Notes: generated from the letters alone by a model not told the origin. 64,000 nt of DNA from Paludibacteraceae bacterium (GCA_017412245.1 JAFPYI010000033.1:94456-158455), one strand, 5' to 3'; shown: positions 7,475 through 17,562, counted from the stretch's first letter. Translations and numbers: made by a program.

Positions 7475-9043
7475 ATGGGTGGAGCAAAAAACTGTCCGGA
7501 AACCCCGAGACAAAAAATGATAGGTATGATGTACTTGGTGCTGACAGCCATGTTGGCATTGAACGTAAGTACAGATATCTTGAATGGTTTTACATTGGTT
7601 GACAATAGTCTTCATTCCTCTATCGCTGCATCTAACACTCGTAACGCTAAACTTTATACGGATTTCCAAGCAGCAAACGCGGATAACCCTGAAAAAACGC
7701 AAGAGTGGTTCGATAAAGCCAAAGAGGTGCAAAAACGTGCGGACTCCCTGTATGCTTATATTCAGGACTTCAAAGAGCATATCGCTATCTTAGCGGATGG
7801 TAAAAAGAAAGTAGAAGCTCGTAAAGCAAACGGAGAAGATCCTACACGTCATATTGAAGGTAATTCCAATTTGGATGTAACTGGACAATATGCAATTAAT
7901 GAAGGTAACGGCCAGATTTTGAAAGAGATGGTTGCTTACTTCCGTGATTATACAGATAGTATTGTAGAAAACGATTTTGAGTTGCGCAGTTCTATTCGCC
8001 AGAATTTAGCTACAGATCGTGGATACAACTCACACGAGAAAGACTCTTGTGATTGGGAAATAGCAATCTTTGAAGGAATGCCGGTAGGTGCATCTATCAC
8101 CATCTTGACAAAGATGCAAAACGATGTTCGTTCAATAGAAAGTGAAGTAATTCAATATTTGATGGACCAAACTGATGCAGGTGACTTGCGCGTAAATAAA
8201 TTGAACGCGTACGTGATACCTAATTCAAATTATGTGATTCGTGGCGGTCGTTATACTGCACAGATTATCTTGGCCGCTATCGACTCTACGCAACGTCCGG
8301 AATATTATGTAGAAGGTCAACGTATCAACGATCAAGGTCTCTATGAAGTACCGGCAACAGGTATCGGTTTGAAAAAATATTCAGGTTGGATTGCATACCA
8401 AAACCCATCAACCGGTCAAATGGAAAATTTGCCGTTCCAAAGCGAGTATAGCGTTGGAGAACCGGCAGTGACCATTTCCAATACAGACTTGAACATCATG
8501 TATCGTGGTTACGATAACAAGTTCTCAATTTCTGTTCCGGGTGTATCCAATGATAAGATTCGCGTGAGTGTCGATGGCGCATCGGCTCATCAGAGCGGAG
8601 GTTTTTGGATTATCAAACCGGGTGACGGTCCTAAAACAGTATCCATATCTGTGTCTGCAGAATTGGATGGTCGTATGCAACCGATGGGTCGTAAAGACTA
8701 CCGTGTGAAAGCTTTGCCGAAACCGGGTGCATATTTCCGTTCAGGAGAGAAAGAGTATTCAGATGGAAACATCTCTCGTGGTGCTTTGCTGAATGGTGCT
8801 GCCTCTGTGATTGCTTCATACGGTCCGGATGGATTGCTCGACTTACCTTACCAAGTAACCAGTTTTAAAGTAAATATTAATGGTGTGTTGACAGAAGCTC
8901 GTGGCAATAAGTTTACGGCAGATCAACGTCAACGTTTGGAAAAACTGAAAATGGGTGCTATCGTGGTCATTACCGATATCCGTGCTAAAGGTCCGGATGG
9001 CAAAGAGACACGTCTGTCACCAATCCCACTATCTCTGAATTAA
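7475..9043 (+). CDS. porM: PorM/GldM, T9SS periplasm-spanning motor subunit
   Basis: 522 residues. The N-terminal MGGAKNCPETPRQKMIGMMY followed by LVLTAMLALNVSTDIL is the conserved cytoplasmic tip and single transmembrane helix of GldM/PorM. A long periplasmic part of four domains follows; the C-terminal segment KMGAIVVITDIRAKGPDG is a typical last strand. Dimers of this protein with PorL form the proton-driven motor that contacts the PorK/PorN ring. Length matches the family. The gap to porL is 46 bases and to porN 12 bases. Confidence 0.95.
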   Translation: MGGAKNCPETPRQKMIGMMYLVLTAMLALNVSTDILNGFTLVDNSLHSSIAASNTRNAKLYTDFQAANADNPEKTQEWFDKAKEVQKRADSLYAYIQDFKEHIAILADGKKKVEARKANGEDPTRHIEGNSNLDVTGQYAINEGNGQILKEMVAYFRDYTDSIVENDFELRSSIRQNLATDRGYNSHEKDSCDWEIAIFEGMPVGASITILTKMQNDVRSIESEVIQYLMDQTDAGDLRVNKLNAYVIPNSNYVIRGGRYTAQIILAAIDSTQRPEYYVEGQRINDQGLYEVPATGIGLKKYSGWIAYQNPSTGQMENLPFQSEYSVGEPAVTISNTDLNIMYRGYDNKFSISVPGVSNDKIRVSVDGASAHQSGGFWIIKPGDGPKTVSISVSAELDGRMQPMGRKDYRVKALPKPGAYFRSGEKEYSDGNISRGALLNGAASVIASYGPDGLLDLPYQVTSFKVNINGVLTEARGNKFTADQRQRLEKLKMGAIVVITDIRAKGPDGKETRLSPIPLSLN

Positions 9044-9055
9044 TACCTAAAAGTT

Positions 9056-10003
9056 ATGATAAAGAAGATTAGTATTCTCGCATGTATGATGCTTGGAATC
9101 TTAACCGCCCAAGCACAACACAAAGTAGTCTCGTTTTTTGACGAGGTAGGTAGTGCACGAATCCAAACAGAGGAGTTCTCTCAAGCACATGATACAATCG
9201 TTAAAGTGGATCACCGCATTGACGATGTTATATGGGCTCGTTATGTCTATCGCGTAATCGATATGCGCTATAAACAGAACTACCAATTGTACTTCCCTGT
9301 TAAATCTGACGATGCTGATTATCGTAATCTTTTCAAAGTGATTACAGATGCAGTTGTTGACGGATTGCCTATTTACGAGAAAAACATGGAAACCATTAAG
9401 CCGGATTTGCATCAAGAACCAATTCCGCGTAATGTGCTTCCGAATATGTTTATGGCAGACGACCCGTTGGCTGACTATTCTGACGATCCGACACACTTTG
9501 ATGTTAGTTCATCAGATGCTATGTTGATTCACTATGACAGCGTATCAGACGAGTTGTCATTCCACTTCTATCCGTTTGAGAGTTTGGTTAAGAATCAACT
9601 GAAATATTTGATTCAGGAAGTTGTATTCTTTGACAAACACACGTCTCGTTTGCATTCAAAGATTATGGCTATCGCTCCTCTGCAATCAGATCTGATTACT
9701 ACTCGTGATAGTTCGAATATAATGAATTCACTCCGTGAGTCGATTATGTTCTGGATCGCGTTTGATGATTTGCGTCCTTATTTGGCAATGCAATATGCTA
9801 TTCCAAGCCGCAATGAGGTTAAACGTGTTACATTTGACGAGTTCTTCCAGAAACACCTTTATACGAGTTATATCGTAGGTGAAGGCAATATGTATAACCG
9901 CTGGATTCCTGACTACGCTAAGACGGAAAAGGAAGTGAAGAAAGAGCAACAACGTATTGCAGATGAATTGCTGAATTTTGAGCAAGACCTCTGGGAATAT
10001 TAA
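9056..10003 (+). CDS. porN: PorN/GldN, T9SS periplasmic ring partner of PorK
   Basis: 315 residues with a signal peptide ending ILTAQAQ. Family features include DHRIDDVIWARYVYRVIDMR and KNQLKYLIQEVVFFDKHTSR. The mature protein forms ring-shaped complexes with PorK under the outer membrane. It is the last gene of the T9SS operon and is followed ten bases later by a strong terminator hairpin. Confidence 0.95.
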   Translation: MIKKISILACMMLGILTAQAQHKVVSFFDEVGSARIQTEEFSQAHDTIVKVDHRIDDVIWARYVYRVIDMRYKQNYQLYFPVKSDDADYRNLFKVITDAVVDGLPIYEKNMETIKPDLHQEPIPRNVLPNMFMADDPLADYSDDPTHFDVSSSDAMLIHYDSVSDELSFHFYPFESLVKNQLKYLIQEVVFFDKHTSRLHSKIMAIAPLQSDLITTRDSSNIMNSLRESIMFWIAFDDLRPYLAMQYAIPSRNEVKRVTFDEFFQKHLYTSYIVGEGNMYNRWIPDYAKTEKEVKKEQQRIADELLNFEQDLWEY

Positions 10004-10013
10004 AAGACAATAT

Positions 10014-10045
10014 AAAAGGGGGCAGGCGGATACCTGCCCCTTTTG
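10014..10045 (+). terminator. Rho-independent terminator of the T9SS operon
   Basis: A GC-rich stem (GGGGCAGG paired with CCTGCCCC around a 6-base loop), extended by AAAA/TTTT, lies right after porN. It separates the T9SS operon from ftsX, which begins only about 20 bases later. Confidence 0.88.
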
Positions 10046-10065
10046 CGCATTTTCGGTAAGAATAT

Positions 10066-10926
10066 ATGCAAAAACATCGATTTAGGAACTCCTACCTGAC
10101 AGCCGCAGTAAGTGTTTCTTTAGTGTTGTGCTTAGTGGGGTTAGAGTGTGTACTCCTGCTTTCAGCAGGAGCTCTTGTTACGCGCATGCGCGAGAACATG
10201 ACAATAACTGCTGTTTTGTCTCAGGAGATCGATAGCACTCAATGCGCTCGTTTTGAGCAGATGTTAGAGGCAAGTCCCAGTTGTAGTAGTTTTGCCTATG
10301 TGTCTAAAGAACAAGCATTGCAAGAACACATTGCATCATTAGGAGAGGATCCCAGCGCATTTTTAGGTTATAACCCGTTGTCAGCAAGTTTTGAGATTCA
10401 CCCGACGGATTTATATAGTAGTCCGGATAGTTTGGATGTGTTTGTTGAGAAATTGAGGTCATTGCCTTATGTCTCAGAAGTAATCTATCCTCGTGATTTG
10501 GCGGACTTAATGAGTAGTAATGTGAGTGAATTCTCTCTTATCTTATTGGTTGTCGCATTGGTACTTCTATTGGTGTCAATGGCTTTGATAGTGAATACCA
10601 TTCGTTTGCAGATCTATTCAAAGCGATTCATTATCAATACAATGACTTTAGTGGGTGCTACATCTTGGGTAACCAGACGTCCTTTCGTGCGTCGCAATAT
10701 GTTAATGGGTTTGTTGGCTGGAATCGTTGCTTTGATTATCTTAAGCGGAGTTATTTATTACGTAGAAATCAAATTAGGTATATTATTATTCCCGTTAACA
10801 TGGATGAATATAGCTTTTGTGACTGCAGTGGTACTTGGTTCTGGTCTACTTATAACACTGTTTGCTTCGCTAATTGCTACAGGACGATACATCCGTATGG
10901 ACAATAATAGTTTATATGAAATCTAA
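10066..10926 (+). CDS. ftsX: FtsX, cell-division ABC transporter-like membrane protein
   Basis: 286 residues with the FtsX plan: one N-terminal transmembrane helix (residues 12-36), a periplasmic domain, and three C-terminal helices starting near 162. Motifs include FEIHPTDLYSSPDSL in the extracellular domain and LIVNTIRLQIYSKRFIINTMTLVGATSWVTRRPF, the conserved FtsX cytoplasmic loop (N-T-I-R ... L-V-G-A). With the ATPase FtsE it controls peptidoglycan hydrolases at the septum. No ftsE is in the window, which is common in Bacteroidales where the two are unlinked. Confidence 0.93.
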   Translation: MQKHRFRNSYLTAAVSVSLVLCLVGLECVLLLSAGALVTRMRENMTITAVLSQEIDSTQCARFEQMLEASPSCSSFAYVSKEQALQEHIASLGEDPSAFLGYNPLSASFEIHPTDLYSSPDSLDVFVEKLRSLPYVSEVIYPRDLADLMSSNVSEFSLILLVVALVLLLVSMALIVNTIRLQIYSKRFIINTMTLVGATSWVTRRPFVRRNMLMGLLAGIVALIILSGVIYYVEIKLGILLFPLTWMNIAFVTAVVLGSGLLITLFASLIATGRYIRMDNNSLYEI

Positions 10927-10932
10927 GAAATT

Positions 10933-11142
10933 ATGAAGCATTTATCTAAGCTCAATCTGATTTTAATAGCAGTATCCGTTATAATCATCTTGGTTGGTTT
11001 CTTTTTAATGGCAGGTGCTCCGTCCGGCGAGGAATATAATCCGGATATTTTCTCAGTCCGCCGTATTACTGTCGGACCGATGATTTCGCTATTCGGATTT
11101 GTATTTATGCTATTTGCAATATTATTCCGTAAAAAGAAATGA
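10933..11142 (+). CDS. DUF3098 family small membrane protein
   Basis: 69 residues with two transmembrane helices and a basic C-terminal [26 protein letters not shown] matches the DUF3098 family, which lies between ftsX and uppP in many Bacteroidota. Function unknown. Its stop overlaps the uppP start by four bases (ATGA). Confidence 0.88.
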   Translation: MKHLSKLNLILIAVSVIIILVGFFLMAGAPSGEEYNPDIFSVRRITVGPMISLFGFVFMLFAILFRKKK

Positions 11143-11945
11143 ACTGGCTTCAAGCACTTATATTAGGAATAGTACAAGGGTTAACAGAGTTTCTGCCTGT
11201 TTCTTCTTCCGGCCATTTAGAGATAGGTCAAGCATTGCTTGGAACAACAGGAGAGGAAAATTTGACCTTCGCCATCATAGTACATACGGCGACTGTATTG
11301 TCCACGCTTGTTATTTTATGGCATGAAGTAGCGCAACTTCTCAAAGGAACATTCACTACTATTAAGTGGAATGCAGAAAAGGATTATGTTGCGAAAATAT
11401 TGGTATCCATGATACCTGTGTTCATCGTTGGCATGTTCTTCAAGGAACAAGTAGAGTCGTTTTTTGGTAACGGGTTGTTATTAGTGGGTGTTTGCTTGTT
11501 GATTACTGCTTTATTATTGGCACTCAGTGAGTGGTTGCAGAAGAAAAAACAAAGCGAAGGACATGAAGTGGGTTATAAAGATGCAATAATTATCGGTTTG
11601 GCCCAAGCGTGTGCCGTTCTGCCCGGTTTAAGTCGTTCGGGAACAACAATAGCAACAGGTCTGCTTTGCGGAGTGAAGAAAGAAAGTGTTGCTCAGTTTT
11701 CTTTCTTAATGGTATTAATCCCGATTTTAGGTGAAGCATTTTTGGATTTGATTAAATTGCTTCAAGGAGAGGTTGTTAGCAATTTAGCAATCTTGCCGGC
11801 AATTGTAGGTTTTGTGGCGGCTTTTTGTACCGGTTGTTTTGCGTGTAAGTTTATGATAGAGATTGTTCGTCGTCAACGTTTAGTATGGTTTGCACTTTAT
11901 TGTGCTATCGTCGGTACGGCAACTATCATAATTACTCTCTGTTAG
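11139..11945 (+). CDS. uppP: UppP/BacA undecaprenyl-diphosphatase
   Basis: 268 residues, polytopic. It dephosphorylates undecaprenyl pyrophosphate to recycle the lipid carrier of cell-wall and glycan synthesis. Both catalytic signatures are present: [17 protein letters not shown] near residue 14 and [15 protein letters not shown] near 162. ATGA overlap with the DUF3098 gene indicates translational coupling; truB follows after three bases. Confidence 0.95.
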   Translation: MNWLQALILGIVQGLTEFLPVSSSGHLEIGQALLGTTGEENLTFAIIVHTATVLSTLVILWHEVAQLLKGTFTTIKWNAEKDYVAKILVSMIPVFIVGMFFKEQVESFFGNGLLLVGVCLLITALLLALSEWLQKKKQSEGHEVGYKDAIIIGLAQACAVLPGLSRSGTTIATGLLCGVKKESVAQFSFLMVLIPILGEAFLDLIKLLQGEVVSNLAILPAIVGFVAAFCTGCFACKFMIEIVRRQRLVWFALYCAIVGTATIIITLC

Positions 11946-11948
11946 TCC

Positions 11949-12659
11949 ATGTGGGATTTTATTGAAGGTGAAGTGTTGGCTTTTGACAAGCCGTTGCATT
12001 GGACATCGTTTGATTTGGTAGCCAAAGTGCGTTATGCATTGTGCCATAAACTCGAGCGCAAAAAACTGAAAGTAGGGCATAGCGGAACTTTGGATCCTTT
12101 GGCAACAGGAGTAGTACTGGTTTGTACAGGTAAGAAAACTAAACTTATTGACAAACTGCAATATGACGTCAAAGAATATGTGGCGACACTGCAATTAGGT
12201 GCAACCACTCCGTCCTATGATATGGAAAAACCGGTAGATGCTACTTATCCAACCGACCATATCACGCGCCAATTGATAAATGAAACATTGCCACAGTTTA
12301 TAGGCGAACAATGGCAAACACCACCTATGTTCTCCGCCATTCAGATTAATGGCAAACGAGCCTATGAGTTCGCTCGTAAAGGAGAAGAGGTGGAACTCAA
12401 ACCGCGACTTTTGGTAATTGACGAGTTAGAAGTGTTAGCTTTTGATGTAGAGCAAATGCAACTTACCATACGCGTGGTATGCTCAAAAGGGACTTATATT
12501 CGCGCTTTGGCTCGTGATATAGGCGAACGATTAGGTTCAGGAGCTTATTTAACAGCTTTACGCCGTACTCGAGTGGGGGAGATCCATGTAGAGGATTGCT
12601 TAACGATAGAACAATTTTTGAATACGTTGAAAGATTACGAATATGTACAAGACAAATGA
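11949..12659 (+). CDS. truB: TruB tRNA pseudouridine(55) synthase
   Basis: 236 residues. It isomerises U55 in the T-loop of tRNAs. The catalytic motif is GHSGTLDPLATGV with nucleophile Asp49; LAFDKPLHWTS is the N-terminal conserved strand and VVCSKGTYIRALARDIG a later family motif. The PUA domain of some bacterial enzymes is absent, as expected for the short type. Part of the ftsX-uppP-truB-queA run. Confidence 0.95.
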   Translation: MWDFIEGEVLAFDKPLHWTSFDLVAKVRYALCHKLERKKLKVGHSGTLDPLATGVVLVCTGKKTKLIDKLQYDVKEYVATLQLGATTPSYDMEKPVDATYPTDHITRQLINETLPQFIGEQWQTPPMFSAIQINGKRAYEFARKGEEVELKPRLLVIDELEVLAFDVEQMQLTIRVVCSKGTYIRALARDIGERLGSGAYLTALRRTRVGEIHVEDCLTIEQFLNTLKDYEYVQDK

Positions 12660-12660
12660 T

Positions 12661-13764
12661 ATGAAGCTCAGTCAGTTTAAGTTTAAACTCCCTGAGACAC
12701 AAATTGCTCAATTTCCTGCGTCTTACCGCGATGAATCACGTTTGTTGGTGTTGCATCGTAAGACCGGAGAAATAGAGCATAAGCAAGTGAACGATTTGGT
12801 TCAGTATTTCGACGAGGGCGATTTGTTTGTTCTAAACAACACAAAGGTGTTCCCGGCGCGTTTATATGGTCATAAAGAGAAAACCAATGCTCTGATTGAA
12901 GTGTTCTTGCTGAGAGAGTTAAATCATTCTCTCCGTTATTGGGATGTTTTGGTTGATCCTGCACGTAAGATTCGTATTGGCAATAAGTTGACTTTTGATG
13001 GAGATCCATCTATTGTGGCAGAAGTGATAGACAATACGACGAGTCGCGGACGTACATTCCGCTTCTTGACGGATTATAATAACGAAGAATTTGTTCCTCG
13101 TTTATATGCATTGGGTAGTGCTCCTCTACCACGTTATATCCAACGTCCGATGGATAGCGCAACGCAAGAGGAATATGAAAAAATATTCCGTGATCAACCT
13201 GTGCGCGAGATGGATGCAGAGCGCTATCAAACTATCTATGCAGAGAAAGTTGGTGCTGTGGCAGCGCCTGCAGCCGGTTTGCATTTCTCAAAGCAATTAC
13301 TCAAGCGAATGGAAATCCACGGTATAGAGACTACTTTCATGACGAGCCATGTTTCTTTGGGCGTGTTCAAAGATATTGATGTGGAAGATTTGACAAAGAA
13401 CAAGATGGAATCCGAGCAAATCATCTTACCGGAGGAAATGACGAATGCAGTTAATAAAACTCATGAGTCCCAGCATCGTGTTTGTGCAGTTGGAACGGAA
13501 GTGATGCGTGCCATGGAACATGTAGCAGGAACGACAGGTTTGTTGAAACCATATGATGGTTGGACTAACAAATTTATCTATCCGCCTTATCGCTTTATGT
13601 CTGCAGAAAGTTTCTTCGTTAACTTGTATATGCCTCAATCCAGTCAATTGTTGATGGTGGCTGCGTTTGGAGGTTTTGAAGCCACCATGCATGCATACGA
13701 AGAGGCGGTGCGTGAAGGTTATCGCTTTGGCGATTATGGCGATGCTATGTTGATTGTTGATTAA
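12661..13764 (+). CDS. queA: QueA, S-adenosylmethionine:tRNA ribosyltransferase-isomerase
   Basis: 367 residues from the ATG at 12661, one base after the truB stop. An ATG at 12643 would overlap truB and add six residues. It transfers the ribosyl part of SAM to preQ1-tRNA in queuosine synthesis. Family motifs are LVLHRKTGEIEHK, LNNTKVFPARLYG, EKVGAVAAPAAGLHFS and LNVFLP-like positions near ESFFVNLYMP. The last base of its stop codon is the first base of the ung start. Confidence 0.94.
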   Translation: MKLSQFKFKLPETQIAQFPASYRDESRLLVLHRKTGEIEHKQVNDLVQYFDEGDLFVLNNTKVFPARLYGHKEKTNALIEVFLLRELNHSLRYWDVLVDPARKIRIGNKLTFDGDPSIVAEVIDNTTSRGRTFRFLTDYNNEEFVPRLYALGSAPLPRYIQRPMDSATQEEYEKIFRDQPVREMDAERYQTIYAEKVGAVAAPAAGLHFSKQLLKRMEIHGIETTFMTSHVSLGVFKDIDVEDLTKNKMESEQIILPEEMTNAVNKTHESQHRVCAVGTEVMRAMEHVAGTTGLLKPYDGWTNKFIYPPYRFMSAESFFVNLYMPQSSQLLMVAAFGGFEATMHAYEEAVREGYRFGDYGDAMLIVD

Positions 13765-14426
13765 TGCAAGTACGTATAGATCCATCATGGCAGCGTGTGT
13801 TGCAGTCGGAATTCGATAAGCCTTATTTCGAACTGCTGACTCAATATGTGCGTCAACAATATCAGACCCGTCGGTGTTTTCCTCCGGCAGGTCTGATTTT
13901 TAATGCATTTGACGCTTGTCCTTTCGATAAAGTGCGTGTTGTTATCATCGGTCAAGATCCTTATCATGAAGAAGGTCAGGCAATGGGATTGAGTTTTTCT
14001 GTTCCTGATGGTGTGATAATTCCTCCTTCGTTAATGAATATTTATAAAGAGATTCACCGTGATTTGGGAACTCCTATTCCTACCAGTGGAGATTTGCATC
14101 GTTGGGCGGAACAAGGCGTGCTGTTGCTAAATGCTACATTGACAGTAGAAGCACATCGCGCCGGAAGTCATCAAGGCAAAGGATGGGAAGAACTGACGGA
14201 CGCTGCAATCGCTGCGCTTAATAAAGAACGAGAACACCTCGTCTTTATGCTCTGGGGCTCATACGCCCAACGCAAAGGCCAGTTCATCGATCGTCACAAA
14301 CACTTAGTGTTGCAAACTTCTCATCCTTCTCCGTTATCTGTCTATCGTGGATTTGACGGTTGCGGACATTTCGGAAAAGCAAATAAATATCTTGTACAAC
14401 ACGGTGAGCAACCCATAAATTGGTAA
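13764..14426 (+). CDS. ung: Ung, uracil-DNA glycosylase family 1
   Basis: 220 residues. It removes uracil from DNA as the first step of base excision repair. The active-site motif GQDPYHEEGQAMGLSFS has the catalytic Asp65; LLNATLTVEAHRAGSH is the uracil-binding region, and HPSPLSVYRGF is the DNA-intercalation motif with the conserved His. Co-oriented with polA three bases further on, an apt pairing of repair genes. Confidence 0.96.
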   Translation: MQVRIDPSWQRVLQSEFDKPYFELLTQYVRQQYQTRRCFPPAGLIFNAFDACPFDKVRVVIIGQDPYHEEGQAMGLSFSVPDGVIIPPSLMNIYKEIHRDLGTPIPTSGDLHRWAEQGVLLLNATLTVEAHRAGSHQGKGWEELTDAAIAALNKEREHLVFMLWGSYAQRKGQFIDRHKHLVLQTSHPSPLSVYRGFDGCGHFGKANKYLVQHGEQPINW

Positions 14427-14428
14427 GT

Positions 14429-16753
14429 ATGAAAACACTTCTATTGATAGATGCTTATGCAATGATATTCCGTGCGTATTATGCTTTTATACGTGCGCCG
14501 AGAATGAATAGTAAAGGTGAAAATACCTCTGCTATTTTCGGGTTTGCCATTACTTTGGATGATTTGCTTAAAAAGGTCAATCCAACGCATGTGGGTGTCG
14601 CATTTGATCCTCATGGTCCGACCTTCCGTCATGAAGCATACGAGCAATATAAAGCACAAAGAGAAGAAACGCCGGAAGATATCCGCCGTGCCGTTCCAAT
14701 CATTAAACGATTGTTGGAAGCGATGAATATTCCTTCCATGGAGGTACAAGGTTTTGAAGCGGATGATGTAATAGGAACTCTTGCCAAACAAGGTGAGCAG
14801 GCGGGATTTGAAGTATATATGGCCACTCCGGATAAGGATTACGGACAATTAGTGAGTGACCATATATTTATGTATCGTCCGCGTCATACCGGAGGTTTTG
14901 AAATCATGGGTCCGCAAGAAGTATGCGCAAAATACGGATTAAAGGATCAGTCGCAAGTGATTGATTTATTGGGATTGATGGGTGATGCGAGCGATAATAT
15001 TCCCGGTTGCAAAGGAGTAGGAGAGAAGACTGCTGTTGCTCTTTTACAGCAATTTGGTTCTATAGAAAATATGCTTTCTCATACGGATGAGATAAAAGGC
15101 GCATTACGTCAGAAAGTAGAGACACAAGTTGAAGATATTCGCTTCTCGCGTTTCTTGGCTACTATTCGAACCGATGTGCCAATCTCATTAGACGAACAGC
15201 AGTTGGCAAAGAAAGAGCCTAATGTGGAGGCATTAACTGAACTCTATCAAGAGTTGGAGTTTAATACGCTTTTGAAAAAGATTGCTCCCGCAAAACAGGA
15301 AGTAACTGTTGCTCCGAAAAAGAAGCCAAAAGCGGATACAGGCATGCTTGATCTTTTTGGAGATACAGAGCCGTTAGAGCAAACTGAAAATACAGAGTCG
15401 AATAGTATTCCTCAACGCACGGAGCAAGAGGAAACAGAAGCGCGATTGTGCCAATATTTGCTTAATCCTGAAGTAGCATACAATCCTTATAAAGAACCAG
15501 ATTGGGAAGCACTTAAAGCAGATGCGGATTTATGGAATTTATATCAAGAAGTTGAGTTGCCTTTGGTACCTGTCTTGCGTGAGATGGAAACCGCAGGTGT
15601 TCGATTTGATATCGATAAATTACATCAAGCGGAGACTCAGTTGACGGCAGAACTGAATGTTTTGGAGAAGCGAATCTATGATTTGGCAGGAATGGAGTTT
15701 AATATCAACAGTCCGCGCCAAGTAGGTGAATTGCTGTTCGACAAACTCAAACTGGACGCGAAGGCGAAGAAATCGAAAACCGGGCAGTATTCCACGTCCG
15801 AAGAAGTACTGGTGGCACTGAAAGAGAAACATCCTATAGTTGGCAAGATATTGGATTACCGCGAGTTGAAGAAACTGGTCACAACCTATGTTTCTACGTT
15901 GCCCGGATATATCGCGGAGGACGGGAAAATTCATACTACGTATAATCAGACTGTGACTGCAACAGGTCGTTTGAGTAGCAGCAATCCCAATCTGCAGAAT
16001 CTGCCTATTCGCAGTGAGCGCGGCAAACTGATTCGCGAGGCGGTTATTCCGGACGAAGGATGTATGTTCTTGAGTGCGGATTACAGTCAAATTGAATTAC
16101 GTCTGTTAGCACATTTCAGTCAAGACGAACATTTGCTGAATGCTTTCCGCTCGGGACAAGATATTCACACAGCGACCGCAGCAAAAATTTTTAATTTGCC
16201 TATCGAGCAAATCTCAAAAGACCAGCGTAGGCGTGCTAAAACGGCTAATTTTGGTATTATTTACGGAATATCCGCATTTGGTTTGGCACAACAATTAGAC
16301 TGCTCCCGTACAGAAGCCAAACAACTGATAGATGATTATTTTGCGGCATTCCCGCGCGTGATTAGTTATATTGAACAGCAGAAAGAAATAGCACGTCAAC
16401 GCGGTTATGCGGAAACACTTTTCGGTCGCAAGCGGTATTTGCCGGATATCTTATCTCATAATGCGACAGTTCGTTCTTTTGCAGAGCGTAATGCTGTTAA
16501 TGCACCCATTCAAGGCACGGCAGCAGATATTATCAAAATGGCGATGGTATCTATTCATAAGCGCTTAAAGGCAGAAAATCTCAAGGCGCAGATGATTATG
16601 CAAGTTCATGACGAATTGAATTTTAATGTGCCACAAGAGGAAGTGGAAAAAGTTCGTGAAATTGTAGTAGGCGAAATGCAAAATGCCGTCCATTTGTCAG
16701 TTCCGCTGATTGCAGAATGCGGAGTAGGTAAGAACTGGTTGGAAGCACATTAA
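14429..16753 (+). CDS. polA: PolA, DNA polymerase I lacking the 3'-5' exonuclease domain
   Basis: 774 residues from the ATG at 14429. Residues 1-290 are the 5' nuclease (LLIDAYAMIFRAYYAF; FEADDVIGTLAKQG; LMGDASDNIPGCKGVGEKT). Residues 380-774 are the polymerase: motif A DYSQIELRLLAHFS near 551, motif B RRRAKTANFGIIYG near 598, motif C MQVHDELN near 724. Only about 85 residues separate them, instead of about 200 for a full proofreading domain. They hold a Lys/Pro- and Glu-rich linker (APKKKPKADTGMLDLFGD) and the last helix before the polymerase. No exonuclease DxE, NxxxD or YxxxD motif is seen, so this enzyme cannot proofread. The reading frame is continuous. Confidence 0.95.
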   Translation: MKTLLLIDAYAMIFRAYYAFIRAPRMNSKGENTSAIFGFAITLDDLLKKVNPTHVGVAFDPHGPTFRHEAYEQYKAQREETPEDIRRAVPIIKRLLEAMNIPSMEVQGFEADDVIGTLAKQGEQAGFEVYMATPDKDYGQLVSDHIFMYRPRHTGGFEIMGPQEVCAKYGLKDQSQVIDLLGLMGDASDNIPGCKGVGEKTAVALLQQFGSIENMLSHTDEIKGALRQKVETQVEDIRFSRFLATIRTDVPISLDEQQLAKKEPNVEALTELYQELEFNTLLKKIAPAKQEVTVAPKKKPKADTGMLDLFGDTEPLEQTENTESNSIPQRTEQEETEARLCQYLLNPEVAYNPYKEPDWEALKADADLWNLYQEVELPLVPVLREMETAGVRFDIDKLHQAETQLTAELNVLEKRIYDLAGMEFNINSPRQVGELLFDKLKLDAKAKKSKTGQYSTSEEVLVALKEKHPIVGKILDYRELKKLVTTYVSTLPGYIAEDGKIHTTYNQTVTATGRLSSSNPNLQNLPIRSERGKLIREAVIPDEGCMFLSADYSQIELRLLAHFSQDEHLLNAFRSGQDIHTATAAKIFNLPIEQISKDQRRRAKTANFGIIYGISAFGLAQQLDCSRTEAKQLIDDYFAAFPRVISYIEQQKEIARQRGYAETLFGRKRYLPDILSHNATVRSFAERNAVNAPIQGTAADIIKMAMVSIHKRLKAENLKAQMIMQVHDELNFNVPQEEVEKVREIVVGEMQNAVHLSVPLIAECGVGKNWLEAH

Positions 16754-16758
16754 GCGAA

Positions 16759-17544
16759 ATGATAAAATTAGTTGTCTTATTATTAATTCGTGTGCTGTGT
16801 ATCGGTAACAGTTTCTCTTGGGACGCGGTAGAACAAGAGTTAGTGCCGATGTGTAACGAAGCGGGAGTGGAAGTAGAGATTCATAATCTCTATTATGGCG
16901 GTTGTTCATTAGAACAACATGCACAGTTTCTGCTGAAAGATACGGCCGCTTATTCTCATCGCGTGTGTACGAATAAAGAAGGACGCGTGATAAAAGATAC
17001 CATCACTTTGCGTGACGCATTACGAGAAGGGAAATATGATTATATATCCTTGCAACAAGCGAGCCATTTTAGTGGAATGTATGATACTTATGCACCATGG
17101 TTGCGAATGTTGATAGATACAGTTCGCGTTTATCAATCTGAGGCGCAGTTGTGCTGGTTGCAAACATGGGCATACAGCAAAGATGCTAAACATCCTGCGT
17201 ATCCAACTTACGGAAATAATCAGCAATTGATGTATGACAGTATCGTGGCATGTACAAAGAATCTGCTTCGCGATTATCCGGCAGAATTATTGATTATTCC
17301 TTGTGGTTATGCTATTCAGTTAGGACGTGGAACCAAACTTGGCGATAGTTTTTGTCGTGACGGCTATCATTTGAATTATAGTTACGGTCGTTATACGGCA
17401 TCCGCAGTATGGTTTGAAATATTGACGAAGAGAGATGTTCGTCGTCTTCGTTACAAACCAGAAACGATGAGTCGTTGCGAACGTAAAGTATGTCAAAAAG
17501 TGGCCCATAAAGCTGTACGCAAAGCGGAAAATGCAGTTTTTTGA
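16759..17544 (+). CDS. DUF4886 family SGNH-hydrolase-like protein
   Basis: 261 residues. IRVLCIGNSFSWDAVEQEL is the family block I (GNSFS, Ser as candidate nucleophile), YYGGCSLEQH the Gly block, YDYISLQQAS a third block, and DGYHLNYSYGRY near residue 205 the D-x-x-H catalytic pair. This is the DUF4886 clan related to GDSL/SGNH esterases; no substrate is known. The hydrophobic stretch before block I is too short for a normal signal peptide, so the protein may be cytosolic or the true start may differ. Five bases after polA. Confidence 0.82.
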   Translation: MIKLVVLLLIRVLCIGNSFSWDAVEQELVPMCNEAGVEVEIHNLYYGGCSLEQHAQFLLKDTAAYSHRVCTNKEGRVIKDTITLRDALREGKYDYISLQQASHFSGMYDTYAPWLRMLIDTVRVYQSEAQLCWLQTWAYSKDAKHPAYPTYGNNQQLMYDSIVACTKNLLRDYPAELLIIPCGYAIQLGRGTKLGDSFCRDGYHLNYSYGRYTASAVWFEILTKRDVRRLRYKPETMSRCERKVCQKVAHKAVRKAENAVF

Positions 17545-17562
17545 AAAAAAAGTGCAAAATAA

